This document shows, in pieces, positions 40,471 through 49,900 of a DNA stretch of 64,000 bases. The stretch is from Clostridiales bacterium (GTDB lineage Bacteria; Bacillota; Clostridia; Oscillospirales; CAG-272). The stretch is taken from NCBI GenBank assembly GCA_022793655.1, contig JAAWDG010000007.1, positions 52,358 to 116,357 of the forward strand, read 5' to 3'. A model generated the notes under the pieces. That model saw only the letters and a program-made list of their open reading frames with translations. It had not been told where the DNA came from and did not search any database. A program made the translations under genes and the position numbers. How positions within the stretch are numbered: position 1 is the stretch's first letter; the number at the start of each line of letters is the position of its first letter.

Positions 40471-41460
40471 ATGGCAGAACTTAGATGGAATCCGATGACA
40501 AAGGATTGGGTTATGGTCATTTCAAATCGGGCGAAAAGGCCCAATATGCCAAAGGATTATTGTCCCTTTTGTCCTGGCTCGGGCAAAGTGCCTGACAATT
40601 ATAAAGTATATAAATATGACAATGATTTTCCCGCTCTTTCAAATCCGCCTGCCGAGATGAATTGTCCGGTTACGCCCGCGGCTCAAGCATTTTATAAAAC
40701 TGCGCCGGCATATGGCAAGTGCGAGGTTATCTTGTTTTCGCCTGATCATCATGGGAAATTATATGATTTAGACGATGATCATATGGGGTTGCTTGTTGAT
40801 TTGTGGCAGCAGCGTTTTAATGAGCTGTCAGCTGATGAAAAAATAAAATATGTATTTATATTTGAAAATAGAGGCAAGGAAGTAGGGGTAACCCAGCCTC
40901 ACCCACATGGACAGATTTATGGCTATCCTTTTATGCCAAAGAAGATCGAGTTAGAACTTGATAGTGCGAAGGAATTTTTTGCAGAGCAAGGACGTTGCTT
41001 ATTTTGTTCTATGAATGAAGAAGAGGTTCGTTTTGGCAAGCGAGTCATTTGTGAGAATGAGGACTTTGTGGCATATGTTCCTTTCTTTTCCGAATATGCT
41101 TATGGTGTTTATATCAGCGCCAAAAAGCATGTACAGCATATTGGCCAATTTGATGAACAAATGAAAGCGAATTTTGGTCGTATTTTGCGTAATATTACAG
41201 GAATGTATGATTGTTTGTTTGATACGATTTTTCCTTATATGATGTGTATGCATAACGCGCCTGTTAATGTATCTGGGCCTGTTGCTGATTGTTATCATTT
41301 TCATGTTGAAATGCTTACGCCTATGCGCAGCGCTAACGTACAGCAATACAGAGCATCCAGTGAATCAGGCGTTTGGGCAAGTTGCAATCCCTCTTCGCCA
41401 GAAGAAAATGCGGCACAGCTGCGCGAAGCGTTAGATCGCTTTTTACAACGAAATCGTTAA
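40471..41460 (+). CDS. galT: galactose-1-phosphate uridylyltransferase
   Basis: A 329-residue HIT-superfamily GalT that swaps UMP between UDP-glucose and galactose 1-phosphate (Leloir pathway). RWNPMTKDWVMVISNRAKRP opens the fold, the zinc site includes CPFCPGSG near 31, ENRGKEVGVTQPHPHGQIYGY near 140 carries the catalytic HxH(x)Q histidines, and a second CLFC pair lies near 175. GGAG lies 6 bases before the ATG at 40471. galE follows 77 bases downstream, so the two serve the same pathway. Confidence 0.93.
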   Translation: MAELRWNPMTKDWVMVISNRAKRPNMPKDYCPFCPGSGKVPDNYKVYKYDNDFPALSNPPAEMNCPVTPAAQAFYKTAPAYGKCEVILFSPDHHGKLYDLDDDHMGLLVDLWQQRFNELSADEKIKYVFIFENRGKEVGVTQPHPHGQIYGYPFMPKKIELELDSAKEFFAEQGRCLFCSMNEEEVRFGKRVICENEDFVAYVPFFSEYAYGVYISAKKHVQHIGQFDEQMKANFGRILRNITGMYDCLFDTIFPYMMCMHNAPVNVSGPVADCYHFHVEMLTPMRSANVQQYRASSESGVWASCNPSSPEENAAQLREALDRFLQRNR

Positions 41461-41478
41461 ACGGTTCCGTTGTATTTT
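41447..41478 (+). terminator. weak terminator-like hairpin after galT
   Basis: ACAACG (41447-41452) pairs with CGTTGT about 17 bases later and is followed by ATTTTT. It overlaps the galT stop codon; read-through into galE is likely. Confidence 0.4.
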
Positions 41479-41537
41479 TGCGTATAAAGTGGTATATAAT
41501 TTTTTATAGATATGCGATTAACTTGGAGGAAAGCAAA

Positions 41538-42521
41538 ATGAGTATTTTGGTAACAGGCGGGGCCGGCTATATTGGCAGCTGTGCTGTGGCGGCGCTGAAA
41601 GAAAAAGGATACGAAGTTGTTGTTGTTGACAACTTATCCAAAGGCCATAAAGAAGCAATTGGTGACACCAAACTTTATGTTGGCTCTGTAGGGGACGAGA
41701 CATTCATGCATCGGGTGTTTACCGAGAATCAAATTGATGCGGTGATGCATTTTGCGGCCTTTTCTTTAGTTGGTGAAAGTATGCTGCATCCCTATGAATA
41801 TTATAATAATAATGTAGCGCAAAGTATGCATCTTTTTCACAGCATGATTGAGCACGGTGTGAAAAATGTTGTCTTTTCTTCAACCGCTGCTACGTATGGC
41901 GAGCCCGAAGAAAATCCGATTTCGGAGGAAACCCCGCAGCACCCGATAAACACCTATGGTCAGACAAAGTTGGCAATTGAGGATATGCTGAAATGGTTTG
42001 GCGTGGCTTATGGTCTCAACAGCATGAGTCTGCGTTATTTCAATGTAGCAGGCGCACATCCGTCAGGAAATGTCGGAGAAGATCATAATCCGGAAACGCA
42101 TTTGATTCCCATTATACTGCAAGTGGCGCTTGGTAAAAGAGAGAAGCTAAGTGTGTTTGGTAATGATTATCCGACGAAAGACGGCACGTGTATACGTGAC
42201 TATATTCATGTTATGGATTTAGCAAACGCTCATATTTTAGCGATGGAATATATGTTAAAAAACAATTGTTCGGATGAATTTAATCTTGGTTCCGGCGGCG
42301 GTTATTCTAATTTAGAAATTTTGAATGCGGCACGCAAGGTAACAGGATGCGAAATTCCTTCTGTATTTGAAGACAGAAGACCAGGGGATCCGCCTGTTTT
42401 GGTGGCTACCAGCGAAAAGGCTGAACGAGTGTTGGGATGGCAAAGACAGTATGGTATTGAAGATGTTATAGCCACGGCGTATGCATGGCATAAAACGCAT
42501 CCGAACGGTTATGATGAATAA
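41538..42521 (+). CDS. galE: UDP-glucose 4-epimerase
   Basis: A 327-residue short-chain dehydrogenase-type epimerase (UDP-galactose/UDP-glucose). ILVTGGAGYIGS at the N terminus binds NAD, STAATYGEPEENP holds the catalytic Ser/Thr near 123, YGQTK near 147 is the catalytic YxxxK and RYFNVAGAHP follows. GGAGGA lies 8 bases before the ATG at 41538. It overlaps the ORF of the following peptidase only if that gene started earlier than I propose. UDP-galactose made here may also feed surface polysaccharide. Confidence 0.95.
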   Translation: MSILVTGGAGYIGSCAVAALKEKGYEVVVVDNLSKGHKEAIGDTKLYVGSVGDETFMHRVFTENQIDAVMHFAAFSLVGESMLHPYEYYNNNVAQSMHLFHSMIEHGVKNVVFSSTAATYGEPEENPISEETPQHPINTYGQTKLAIEDMLKWFGVAYGLNSMSLRYFNVAGAHPSGNVGEDHNPETHLIPIILQVALGKREKLSVFGNDYPTKDGTCIRDYIHVMDLANAHILAMEYMLKNNCSDEFNLGSGGGYSNLEILNAARKVTGCEIPSVFEDRRPGDPPVLVATSEKAERVLGWQRQYGIEDVIATAYAWHKTHPNGYDE

Positions 42522-42543
42522 GGAAAACAGAGGAGACACGGAT

Positions 42544-43983
42544 GTGCTGAAAGGCTATTATCCAGAAAACGTGTTTTCCTACTTTCAAACAATAGCCTCG
42601 ATCCCTCATATATCGGGAAATGAAAAAGAAATAGCCGACTATATTGAGAAAGTAGCGAATGAGCATGGCTTGTATTGTGAACAAGATCCATTTCATAATG
42701 TACTTGTTCGCAAAAAACCGGCGCCGGGCTGTGAAAACATGCCGGCGCTTCTTTTGCAGGGACATTTAGATATGGTAGGAGAAAAAACAGCTGATTCTTC
42801 CCATGATTTTTTGAAAGATTCCCTCCGTTTAGTTGTTCGTGAAGGCTTTTTATCGGCTGAAGATACAACTCTTGGGGCTGATGATGGTATTGCGGTGGCA
42901 ATGATGTTAGCTGTTTTGACAGATTCCTCTTTGCGTCATGGGCCTTTAGAATGTCTGTTTACCGTAGACGAAGAAAGCGGCATGACAGGTGCCATGCAGT
43001 TTGATTACGCTAAAATTCAAGCAAAGCGTGTGATTAATTTAGATTCCGAAGAAGAGGGAACGTGCATTGTCAGCTGTGCTGGCGGCGCGGATATTATGTA
43101 TCATTTTCCCTATGAGACAGCACATTCACCCTATAAATGTGCACGTATTAAGGTAAGTGGACTTGCCGGTGGTCATTCGGGAGCGGATATTCATTTAGCA
43201 CGTGGAAATGCAAATCGTATTTTGGCACGTTTTTTGTATCAACAATATCAAAATCAACCGTTTAATTTAGTTTCTTTTGACGGTGGTGATAAGCACAATG
43301 TCATTACAGGCGAGAGTTGTGCGGTGATTACTTGTGCTGATTTTGAAAAGCTGAAAAAAGAGGCTACGCAGTTTAAAAAGCAAGTTGCCGGCGAGTTATC
43401 AAAAGAGGACGCCGCTTTTACGTTCCGTCTTGACTTCATTGGTGCAAGAGAACGAGTGCTATCTTATCGACAAACACATAGAGTGCTTTTATGTATGTTT
43501 ATGGCGCCGGAGGGTGTGCTCTCGTTGTCTAAGGAACCAGAGATCAATCTTGTCGATGTTTCCTCTAATTTAGGGGTGGTTCGTACGGAGGAAAATGAAA
43601 TAACCCTTGCTTATTTAATGAGATTTAATACAGCCTCTAAATATCATGAGTGGTTGGCGCGTTATCAAGCATTAGCGGCGCTTTTGGATGTGCGAATTGA
43701 AGAAACAGGCTTTTATGATTGTTGGGAAAAAACAGAGAAGAGTTCTTTAGAAAAAATATATATTCGTGAGTATGAAAAGCTTTATCATGGACAAAAGCCG
43801 CGAATTGCAGGTATGCACGCTGGCGTTGAGTGTGGTTTTATCAAAAAAGGCTTGGGTGAACAGGCAGAACTCATTTCGATTGGACCGAATATGTATGATA
43901 TTCACACGGTCAAAGAGCGCTTGGATTTGCTTTCGGTTGGCCGCACATACGGTTTATTGTTAAAATTGTTAGCGGCTGAATAA
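42544..43983 (+). CDS. pepD: aminoacyl-histidine dipeptidase (PepD family)
   Basis: A 479-residue M20-family zinc dipeptidase that cleaves Xaa-His and other dipeptides in the cytosol. Metal-site motifs are LQGHLDMVGE near 72, GADDGIAVAMML near 108 and TVDEESGMTGAM near 140; KVSGLAGGHSGADIH near 205 is typical of PepD; GMHAGVECG near 430 carries late ligands. I prefer the GTG at 42544 because GAGGAG lies 8 bases upstream and the family normally begins a few residues before PENVFSYF; the ATGs at 42511/42514 lie inside galE. Confidence 0.9.
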   Translation: MLKGYYPENVFSYFQTIASIPHISGNEKEIADYIEKVANEHGLYCEQDPFHNVLVRKKPAPGCENMPALLLQGHLDMVGEKTADSSHDFLKDSLRLVVREGFLSAEDTTLGADDGIAVAMMLAVLTDSSLRHGPLECLFTVDEESGMTGAMQFDYAKIQAKRVINLDSEEEGTCIVSCAGGADIMYHFPYETAHSPYKCARIKVSGLAGGHSGADIHLARGNANRILARFLYQQYQNQPFNLVSFDGGDKHNVITGESCAVITCADFEKLKKEATQFKKQVAGELSKEDAAFTFRLDFIGARERVLSYRQTHRVLLCMFMAPEGVLSLSKEPEINLVDVSSNLGVVRTEENEITLAYLMRFNTASKYHEWLARYQALAALLDVRIEETGFYDCWEKTEKSSLEKIYIREYEKLYHGQKPRIAGMHAGVECGFIKKGLGEQAELISIGPNMYDIHTVKERLDLLSVGRTYGLLLKLLAAE

Positions 43984-44295
43984 TGTGATTTTAGTTTCAT
44001 CATCTGGCGGTATCGCAGAGGTGAGAAACTGAATTTTACATTTGAAAACATGGATAAAAATTCCTTTTTTGCCAGCATGTTAAGAAATTTTAAGAATTTT
44101 TGTATACGAATTTTAAGATTGTCTGCTTACAATGGGGACAGAAAATAGGTAAAGAGTTGCTTGATTTTGAGAAAATTCTTTACAAAAATTTAAAATGAGC
44201 GTTTAGAAAATCGCCTTGTGATAGGCGGCCCGACTCACTATGATCGCAAACACTGGATTTCTATACCTTCTGGCGCTTTGAAAGGGTAGGTTTTT
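43984..44295. other. intergenic region before the glycosyltransferase operon
   Basis: 312 bases. Contains a small CGCCT-TGTGAT-AGGCG hairpin (44211-44228 area) and a bulged hairpin (TACC-TTC ... GAAAGGGTA, about 44262-44290) that holds the ribosome binding site of the next gene. No riboswitch consensus was recognised and no promoter with both elements is clear. Confidence 0.45.
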
Positions 44296-45573
44296 GTGAG
44301 TACTGTAATTTTTATTAATTTTGTACTGTTTGTTGTTTTTACACTTTGTTTTGCATATCAGTTTTTCTATGTTGCAGTTGCACTTTTTTGCAAACCCAAG
44401 AAATTTGAGGCATCAAAACTTCATAAATATGCGGTTATCATATCAGCGCGAAATGAGCAGGCGGTTATTGGTGAACTGCTTGATAGCTTGAATCAGCAAA
44501 ATTACCCAAGAGAACTATTTGATGTATTTGTAATTGCCGATAACTGCACCGACCGCACAGCGGATGTGGCTGCTTCTAAAGGCGCTTATGTATATGAAAG
44601 AAACGATCTTACGCATATTGGTAAAGGCTATGCACTGAATTTTATCTTTAAAATTATTTATAGCGATTATGCCAATCGTGGCTATGAGGGATTCTTTGTC
44701 TTTGACGCAGACAATATTTTGGATGAAAATTATATCGCCAACATGAATGCCGTATTTGACAATGGTTATCGAATTGTAACCAGCTACCGTAATTCGAAAA
44801 ACTATGGTGACAACTGGCTTTCGGCCGCTTCTTCACTTTGGTTTTTGCGTGAAGCACGTTTTTTGAATAATGCGCGTATGATTTTGGGCAGTAGTTGTGC
44901 TATCTCGGGTACGGGTTTCTTGATTTGTGACGACATTGTGCGCCGCAACAGCGGTTGGAAGCATAATTTGTTGACTGAAGATATTGAGTTTACCATAGAT
45001 AGTATTGTGCATGGCGAAAAAGTAGGCTATTGTGATGATGCCGTACTCTATGATGAACAGCCAGTCAAGCTAAAACAGTCCGCAAGACAGCGGCTTAGAT
45101 GGGCGAAAGGCTTTTACCAAGTGTTCTTTAATTATGGGGGCAAGTTGTTTGCTTCTATGTTTAAAGGCGCGAAGTTTTCTGCCTTTGATATGATGATGAC
45201 GATTGCACCAAGCATGCTGATTACGTTAATGCTGTTTGTGATTGATAGTGTTGCTTTCATTTATGCGGCGGTTGTGGGCGATCCTTTAGCCTCTGATCTT
45301 TTAATTGTATTGGCACAGGCGTTTTTAGGTTTTTATGGTTTGTTTGTGCTCATGGGTACGTTGACTGTTATTTCTGAATGGAAAAAAATACATTGTCATG
45401 TTGCTAAAAAGATATTGTATTTACTCACTTTTCCGTTCTTTATGTTCACATATGTGCCGATTTCAATTTATGCGCTGTTTGCCAAGGTTGAATGGAAGCC
45501 AATTATCCATAAACCTGTTGCTAAAAATGCGGGCATACCCGTTCGTTTTAATGGAGCAGCCATTGAAAAATGA
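44296..45573 (+). CDS. membrane glycosyltransferase, family 2 (processive type)
   Basis: A 425-residue integral membrane GT2 with one N-terminal helix, a cytosolic catalytic domain and about three to four C-terminal helices. Catalytic features are ISARNEQAVIGELLDSL, ADNCTDRT, the DxD in FDADN near 138, TEDIE near 235 and the processivity motif RQRLRWAKG near 262. This matches cellulose/hyaluronan/poly-N-acetylglucosamine-type synthases; the sugar is unknown. The start is GTG at 44296 with GAAAGGGTAGG upstream. Its stop overlaps the response-regulator start (ATGA), tying it to a two-component system. Confidence 0.87.
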   Translation: MSTVIFINFVLFVVFTLCFAYQFFYVAVALFCKPKKFEASKLHKYAVIISARNEQAVIGELLDSLNQQNYPRELFDVFVIADNCTDRTADVAASKGAYVYERNDLTHIGKGYALNFIFKIIYSDYANRGYEGFFVFDADNILDENYIANMNAVFDNGYRIVTSYRNSKNYGDNWLSAASSLWFLREARFLNNARMILGSSCAISGTGFLICDDIVRRNSGWKHNLLTEDIEFTIDSIVHGEKVGYCDDAVLYDEQPVKLKQSARQRLRWAKGFYQVFFNYGGKLFASMFKGAKFSAFDMMMTIAPSMLITLMLFVIDSVAFIYAAVVGDPLASDLLIVLAQAFLGFYGLFVLMGTLTVISEWKKIHCHVAKKILYLLTFPFFMFTYVPISIYALFAKVEWKPIIHKPVAKNAGIPVRFNGAAIEK

Positions 45574-46259
45574 GAAATAGAATTTTAGTTGTTGATGATA
45601 ATCCTGATTTGCGTGAGGTTATATCCATCTTTTTGGGTGGAGAAGGGTATGATGTGGTCACTGCTTCGGATGGCCCCGAGGCATTATCGATCGTTGATGA
45701 TACCATCGACTTAATTATTTTAGATGTGATGATGCCTGGTATGTCTGGTTATAAGGTGTGCGCACAACTACGAGAAAGCACCATGGCGCCGGTTCTGTTC
45801 TTAACCGCTAAAACCCAGGACTCTGATAAAGCAATGGGATTTTCGTCGGGTGGCGATGATTATTTATCAAAACCATTTTCCTATAACGAATTATTAGCCA
45901 GAGTAAAAGCTTTGTTAAGACGCTATTATGTTTACAATGGCAAAAACAAAGAATATGATAAATATATCACCGTGTATGATTTGCTTATTAATACTGAATT
46001 TAACGAAGTAAAAAAAGGCGAAAACGAAATCATTTTAACGGATATTGAATATCGAATTTTGCTTTTGCTGGCCTCGCATAAAAAGAAAATTTTTTCACCG
46101 CAGAATATTTATGAAAGTATTTGGGATGAGCCGTATTTTTATTCGGCTAACAATACAGTGATGGTGCATATCCGAAAGCTACGGACCAAAATAGAAGATA
46201 ATCCGCAAAGTCCCAAATATGTAAAAACGGTATGGGGTAAAGGATATAGGGTTGAATAA
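45570..46259 (+). CDS. OmpR-family response regulator
   Basis: A 229-residue regulator with a receiver domain (VVDDNPDLREV; phospho-Asp in IILDVMMPGMSG near 52; Thr in FLTAKT; Lys in LSKPF) and a C-terminal winged helix (DIEYRILLLLASHKKKIFSPQNIY ending in VWGKGYRVE). It overlaps the glycosyltransferase upstream by 4 bases and the histidine kinase downstream by 8. The target genes are unknown; autoregulation of this operon is plausible. Confidence 0.93.
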   Translation: MRNRILVVDDNPDLREVISIFLGGEGYDVVTASDGPEALSIVDDTIDLIILDVMMPGMSGYKVCAQLRESTMAPVLFLTAKTQDSDKAMGFSSGGDDYLSKPFSYNELLARVKALLRRYYVYNGKNKEYDKYITVYDLLINTEFNEVKKGENEIILTDIEYRILLLLASHKKKIFSPQNIYESIWDEPYFYSANNTVMVHIRKLRTKIEDNPQSPKYVKTVWGKGYRVE

Positions 46260-47913
46260 TAAAAAAAACAAAACCAATAAAAAACATTTAATCAGAACAA
46301 AACTCGGCATGAAATTATTGACTGCCGTTTTTTGTTCTCTTTGTATTTCACTTTTATTATTTTGGGTGTTATATTTAGTCAGTTCGCAAGCGGTAGATAA
46401 ATATTCTTCTACTAAATATGCGCAGAGAAAGCTCATTGAGTTTGAGGAATATGTCGAGCATAAGGGCGTTGTCAGCAGTGATTTTTCAACCCTGACTTCA
46501 TGGATTAATCGGAACGATTTGAAATTTATGCATATTTATCGGGGCGATCAGCTGATTTTTAACTCGGATGATCCGATTGACGATAGTTATTCCTATGATG
46601 AACGGGAGCGAGATTACTATTGGGATAGCCGCGTTATTCGCTTTATCGAACATAAAGAGCAAATCAAGATTAGCAATCCGACCGAGCAAGAACCTTCTGA
46701 TCGTGTGGATCAAAGCAGCACAGACACAACGGAGCCGTCATCGGAAAGCGGTATCAATTCTACCGAGAATACAGCGGTAACCGAACCTTCAGATACAACT
46801 TCTGACGGTTCTGACAATACTGATGCGAGCGGTGTGCCAAATTCTGTTTTACCGACTGATGCAACAGAAAATCAGAAAGAGGCAGAAGAGACAGACGCTT
46901 ATGGGAATTCGAGTACGCCTGCTAATCTAAAAGATAATACCTATGAGCGCATTTATTATGAAGACTTAAATGTTTTCATTGCTGTCGGAACCGATGTAAG
47001 ATTATTACTGATTTTTTTGATTGTTTCGGTTATTTTGTCATTAATTGTATTTTCGTTGTTAGTACTTCGGTTCGTGCGTAACAGCATTATGTATTTAAGC
47101 CAGATTGCCGAGGAAGTAGCTGAAATTGAAGGCGGTCAAATTGAGAAGAATGTGACCGTGAAGGGAAAAGATGAAATATCTTATTTAGCGCAAAATGTAG
47201 ATGATATGAGAATTTCTTTGATCGAACGTTTGCAGGCAGAAAAGGAAGCATACGATGCGAACCAAGAATTGATTACCGCCATGTCACATGATTTGCGCAC
47301 ACCGCTTTCGGCATTAATCGGCTATCTTGAAATTGTGAATGCAGGCGTTTATTCTTCTGAGGAACAGAAAGAGCAGTATATTCAAAAATCGGTTGAAAAG
47401 GCTTATCAGCTCAAGAACATGTCAGACAAGCTGTTCGACTATTTTACCGTGTTTAAAAATGATGCACCGGAAACTCTTCATATGGAATCTTTTGACGGCC
47501 AGGCGCTGCTCGCGCAAATGCTTGCAGAGCAAATTTATATGTTAGAAGAGCGTGGCTATAAGGTGTGTTTTGAAACGAGCGCGATAGAGAAAAGAGACGT
47601 CGGTTTCTCGCTATGTATTGATTCTGATGCATTACTACGCGTATTTGATAATATTTTTTCAAATCTTTTAAAATATGCTGATAAGAAAGAACAAATACAG
47701 GTGGTGATTGATGATGATGATCCCTTTGTGCGGATCATGATTAAAAACCGAATTAATAAAACGGCAGTCAAGGTGGCCAGCACGAAAATCGGGCTTAAAA
47801 GCTGTCGTCGTTTACTCTCTCGTATGGAGGGACAGCTTCGTATTAAAACAGAGGGGATCTATTATACTGTGACCGTCATGCTTAAAAAGTCTAATCCTGA
47901 ATGCGAAAAATAA
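46252..47913 (+). CDS. sensor histidine kinase with disordered extracytoplasmic insert
   Basis: A 553-residue kinase. It has a basic N terminus, helix 1 (about 22-46), an extracytoplasmic sensor split by a Ser/Thr/Asp/Glu/Asn-rich low-complexity stretch of about 80 residues (143-223), helix 2 (about 245-272) and a HAMP-like linker. The HisKA domain has MSHDLRTPLSALIGYLEI (phospho-His near 347), and the ATPase has the N box FDNIFSNLLKYA; the canonical DxGxG G1 box is reduced and STKIGLKSCRRL stands for G2, as in VanS-like clostridial kinases. The start is TTG at 46252 overlapping the regulator gene; an ATG at 46308 would drop the basic leader. Confidence 0.88.
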   Translation: MNNKKNKTNKKHLIRTKLGMKLLTAVFCSLCISLLLFWVLYLVSSQAVDKYSSTKYAQRKLIEFEEYVEHKGVVSSDFSTLTSWINRNDLKFMHIYRGDQLIFNSDDPIDDSYSYDERERDYYWDSRVIRFIEHKEQIKISNPTEQEPSDRVDQSSTDTTEPSSESGINSTENTAVTEPSDTTSDGSDNTDASGVPNSVLPTDATENQKEAEETDAYGNSSTPANLKDNTYERIYYEDLNVFIAVGTDVRLLLIFLIVSVILSLIVFSLLVLRFVRNSIMYLSQIAEEVAEIEGGQIEKNVTVKGKDEISYLAQNVDDMRISLIERLQAEKEAYDANQELITAMSHDLRTPLSALIGYLEIVNAGVYSSEEQKEQYIQKSVEKAYQLKNMSDKLFDYFTVFKNDAPETLHMESFDGQALLAQMLAEQIYMLEERGYKVCFETSAIEKRDVGFSLCIDSDALLRVFDNIFSNLLKYADKKEQIQVVIDDDDPFVRIMIKNRINKTAVKVASTKIGLKSCRRLLSRMEGQLRIKTEGIYYTVTVMLKKSNPECEK

Positions 47914-47929
47914 ACTTATATGATAAAAG

Positions 47930-47961
47930 AACAGTCGTTGTATTTGGACGGCTGTTTTTTT
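47930..47961 (+). terminator. terminator of the glycosyltransferase/two-component operon
   Basis: AACAGTCGT (47930-47938) pairs with ACGGCTGTT (47948-47956) with one G-T pair, followed by five Ts. Confidence 0.85.
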
Positions 47962-48015
47962 GCGGTAATTTTTATTACATATAATTCTTTTATAGTAGGT
48001 AATCTTTGTGCTGAG

Positions 48016-48045
48016 TCATAATTTGGAACATCCAAGCATACCAAT
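48016..48045 (+). promoter_or_regulatory. sigma-E-like promoter of spoIVA
   Basis: TCATAAT (48016-48022), 14 bases, CATACCAA (48037-48044). This matches most positions of the mother-cell sigma-E consensus (KMATATT, 14-15, CATACANT) and sits 30 bases before the spoIVA start. spoIVA is a known sigma-E gene. Confidence 0.45.
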
Positions 48046-48073
48046 GAGTGTAATAATAATCGGAGGTGCGGTC

Positions 48074-49552
48074 ATGGTTGACGCAGGAGTATACAAAGAT
48101 ATTGCAAAAAGAACAAACGGTGAAATGTATGTAGGCGTCGTTGGCGCAGTGCGTACAGGTAAAAGTACATTTATTAGAAAATTCATGGAATCTCTTGTCA
48201 TTCCGAATATAGCGAATCCCTTTGATCGGGAACGAGCTATCGATGAAATGCCGCAAAGCGGTTCGGGCAAAACGGTTATGACAACCGAGCCTAAATTCAT
48301 TCCGGATGAAGCGGTTGAGGTGCTAATGGCAGACGCGATTTCGATGAAAATGAAATTAATTGATTGCGTTGGTTATGTCGTGCCCAGTGCGCTTGGCTAT
48401 TATGAAGATGAGCAGCCAAGGTTGGTGATGACGCCATGGAGCGAAAAGCCAATGAAATTTGAAGAGGCATCTAAATTCGGTACGATGAAGGTTATCAAAG
48501 AACATTCAACGATAGCCATTGCCGTTACGTCCGACGGTAGTTTTGGAGAACTGACAAGAGAGGACTATGTATCGGCTGAAGAAGAAATTGTTGCTGATTT
48601 AAAGAAATACGGCAAACCGTTTGTATTGGTTGTAAATAGCGCTTCACCAGAGAGCGAACAGACAATCAATCTTGCCATGACATTAGAAGATAAATATCAG
48701 GCACCGGTAGCACTTGTTAATTGTCAAAGCTTGAATACAGAAGATATTCATTCAATTATGCGTATGGTTTTAAACGAATTTCCGGTCAAAGAATTAGGCT
48801 TTGATTTACCTGCATGGCTGACGTTGTTAGAAGAAGATAGTCCGCTGCGCAAATCATTAATGGATGCTTCTTTACAGTGTGCTAAAAGTATTGTTAATTT
48901 AGCAGATGTAAAAGGAGCTGTTGCTTATATGAGCAGTGAGGAAGCGATTGAAGATGCAGCTGTGGCCGGCATTGATTCGGGCAGTGGCGCTGTTCGTGTA
49001 AAGGTCAAACTGGATGGCGATGTATTCTATCAGTTAGTCAGCGAGTATACCGGTAGTACCATTCAAGATGAAGAAGACCTGATGTATTCTATTATTGAAC
49101 TTTCAAGACAAAAAAAGAAATTTGATTCTGTGGCTGCGGCTTTAACCGAGGTAGAAAACAGAGGTTATGGCATTATTATGCCAGATATTTCTGAGCTGAC
49201 GTTAGATGAGCCTGAAATTGTGAAGAGGTCGGGCAGCTATGGCGTCAAACTGAAAGCAAGCGCCCCTTCTATTCATATGATCAAAGCAAATATCGAAACA
49301 GAAATTAATCCGGTTGTAGGAACTGAACAGCAGTCAGAAGAATTGGTTAGTTATTTGCTTCATGAATTTGAAGAGGATCCAAAATCGATTTGGAATTCAA
49401 ATATTTTTGGCAAGAGTCTGCATGAGTTAGTCAATGAAGGCTTGCATACGAAGTTAGCTCATATGCCGGACGATGCGCGGTTAAAATTGGGTGAAACCTT
49501 ACAGCGTATTATCAATGAAGGAAGCGGCGGTCTTATATGCATAATCCTGTAA
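48074..49552 (+). CDS. spoIVA: stage IV sporulation protein A
   Basis: A 492-residue coat morphogenetic ATPase that polymerises on the forespore surface and anchors the spore coat. The N-terminal TRAFAC-like domain has Walker A GAVRTGKST (about 24-32) and DCVGYVVPSALGYYED near 98; the C terminus ends in the membrane-contact tail GGLICIIL. The length equals that of the Bacillus protein. GGAGG at 48062-48066 supports the ATG at 48074 over the earlier start. Its presence marks the organism as an endospore former. Confidence 0.96.
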   Translation: MVDAGVYKDIAKRTNGEMYVGVVGAVRTGKSTFIRKFMESLVIPNIANPFDRERAIDEMPQSGSGKTVMTTEPKFIPDEAVEVLMADAISMKMKLIDCVGYVVPSALGYYEDEQPRLVMTPWSEKPMKFEEASKFGTMKVIKEHSTIAIAVTSDGSFGELTREDYVSAEEEIVADLKKYGKPFVLVVNSASPESEQTINLAMTLEDKYQAPVALVNCQSLNTEDIHSIMRMVLNEFPVKELGFDLPAWLTLLEEDSPLRKSLMDASLQCAKSIVNLADVKGAVAYMSSEEAIEDAAVAGIDSGSGAVRVKVKLDGDVFYQLVSEYTGSTIQDEEDLMYSIIELSRQKKKFDSVAAALTEVENRGYGIIMPDISELTLDEPEIVKRSGSYGVKLKASAPSIHMIKANIETEINPVVGTEQQSEELVSYLLHEFEEDPKSIWNSNIFGKSLHELVNEGLHTKLAHMPDDARLKLGETLQRIINEGSGGLICIIL

Positions 49553-49815
49553 AAATGTTTGGCTGTTCGGTGGATGAGCTGAAAGAAAAAGAAGTCATCA
49601 ACGTGTGCGATGGTCGCAAACTGGGTTACATATGTGATCTCACAATCGATACATGTTCCGGTCGTATTCTTTCAATCATTGTACCGGGCGACATGAAAGT
49701 GTTTAGTTTTAAAAAACCTGATTTAATCAGTATCCCATGGTGCAATATCGAGCGTATAGGCGATGACACTATTTTAGTACGTCCTGAACCGCATCCGTCT
49801 GGGCCGCCTAAATAA
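49537..49815 (+). CDS. YlmC/YmxH family sporulation protein (PRC-barrel)
   Basis: A 92-residue small PRC-barrel protein of the YlmC/YmxH family. VCDGRKLGYICDLTIDTCSGRI and SIPWCNIERIGDDTILV are characteristic. Its start overlaps the spoIVA 3' end by 16 bases, so it is probably co-expressed in the mother cell. Its molecular role is unknown. Confidence 0.85.
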   Translation: MHNPVKMFGCSVDELKEKEVINVCDGRKLGYICDLTIDTCSGRILSIIVPGDMKVFSFKKPDLISIPWCNIERIGDDTILVRPEPHPSGPPK

Positions 49816-49850
49816 AAATCTTTAAGTGTTATAAAACTTTAAAATACCTC

Positions 49851-49879
49851 TTGATTTAACAGACTATTTATGGTAAAAT
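49851..49879 (+). promoter_or_regulatory. sigma-A promoter of rpsB-tsf
   Basis: TTGATT (49851-49856), 17 bases, TAAAAT (49874-49879), with TGG before the -10. The leader to the rpsB ATG is about 90 bases. Confidence 0.75.
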
Positions 49880-49900
49880 ACCAAGGTATAAAACACACAC

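Noticed and set aside
44000..44295. Riboswitch (c-di-GMP or similar) before the glycosyltransferase
   Set aside because: Several short hairpins exist but no consensus core of a known riboswitch could be matched by eye.
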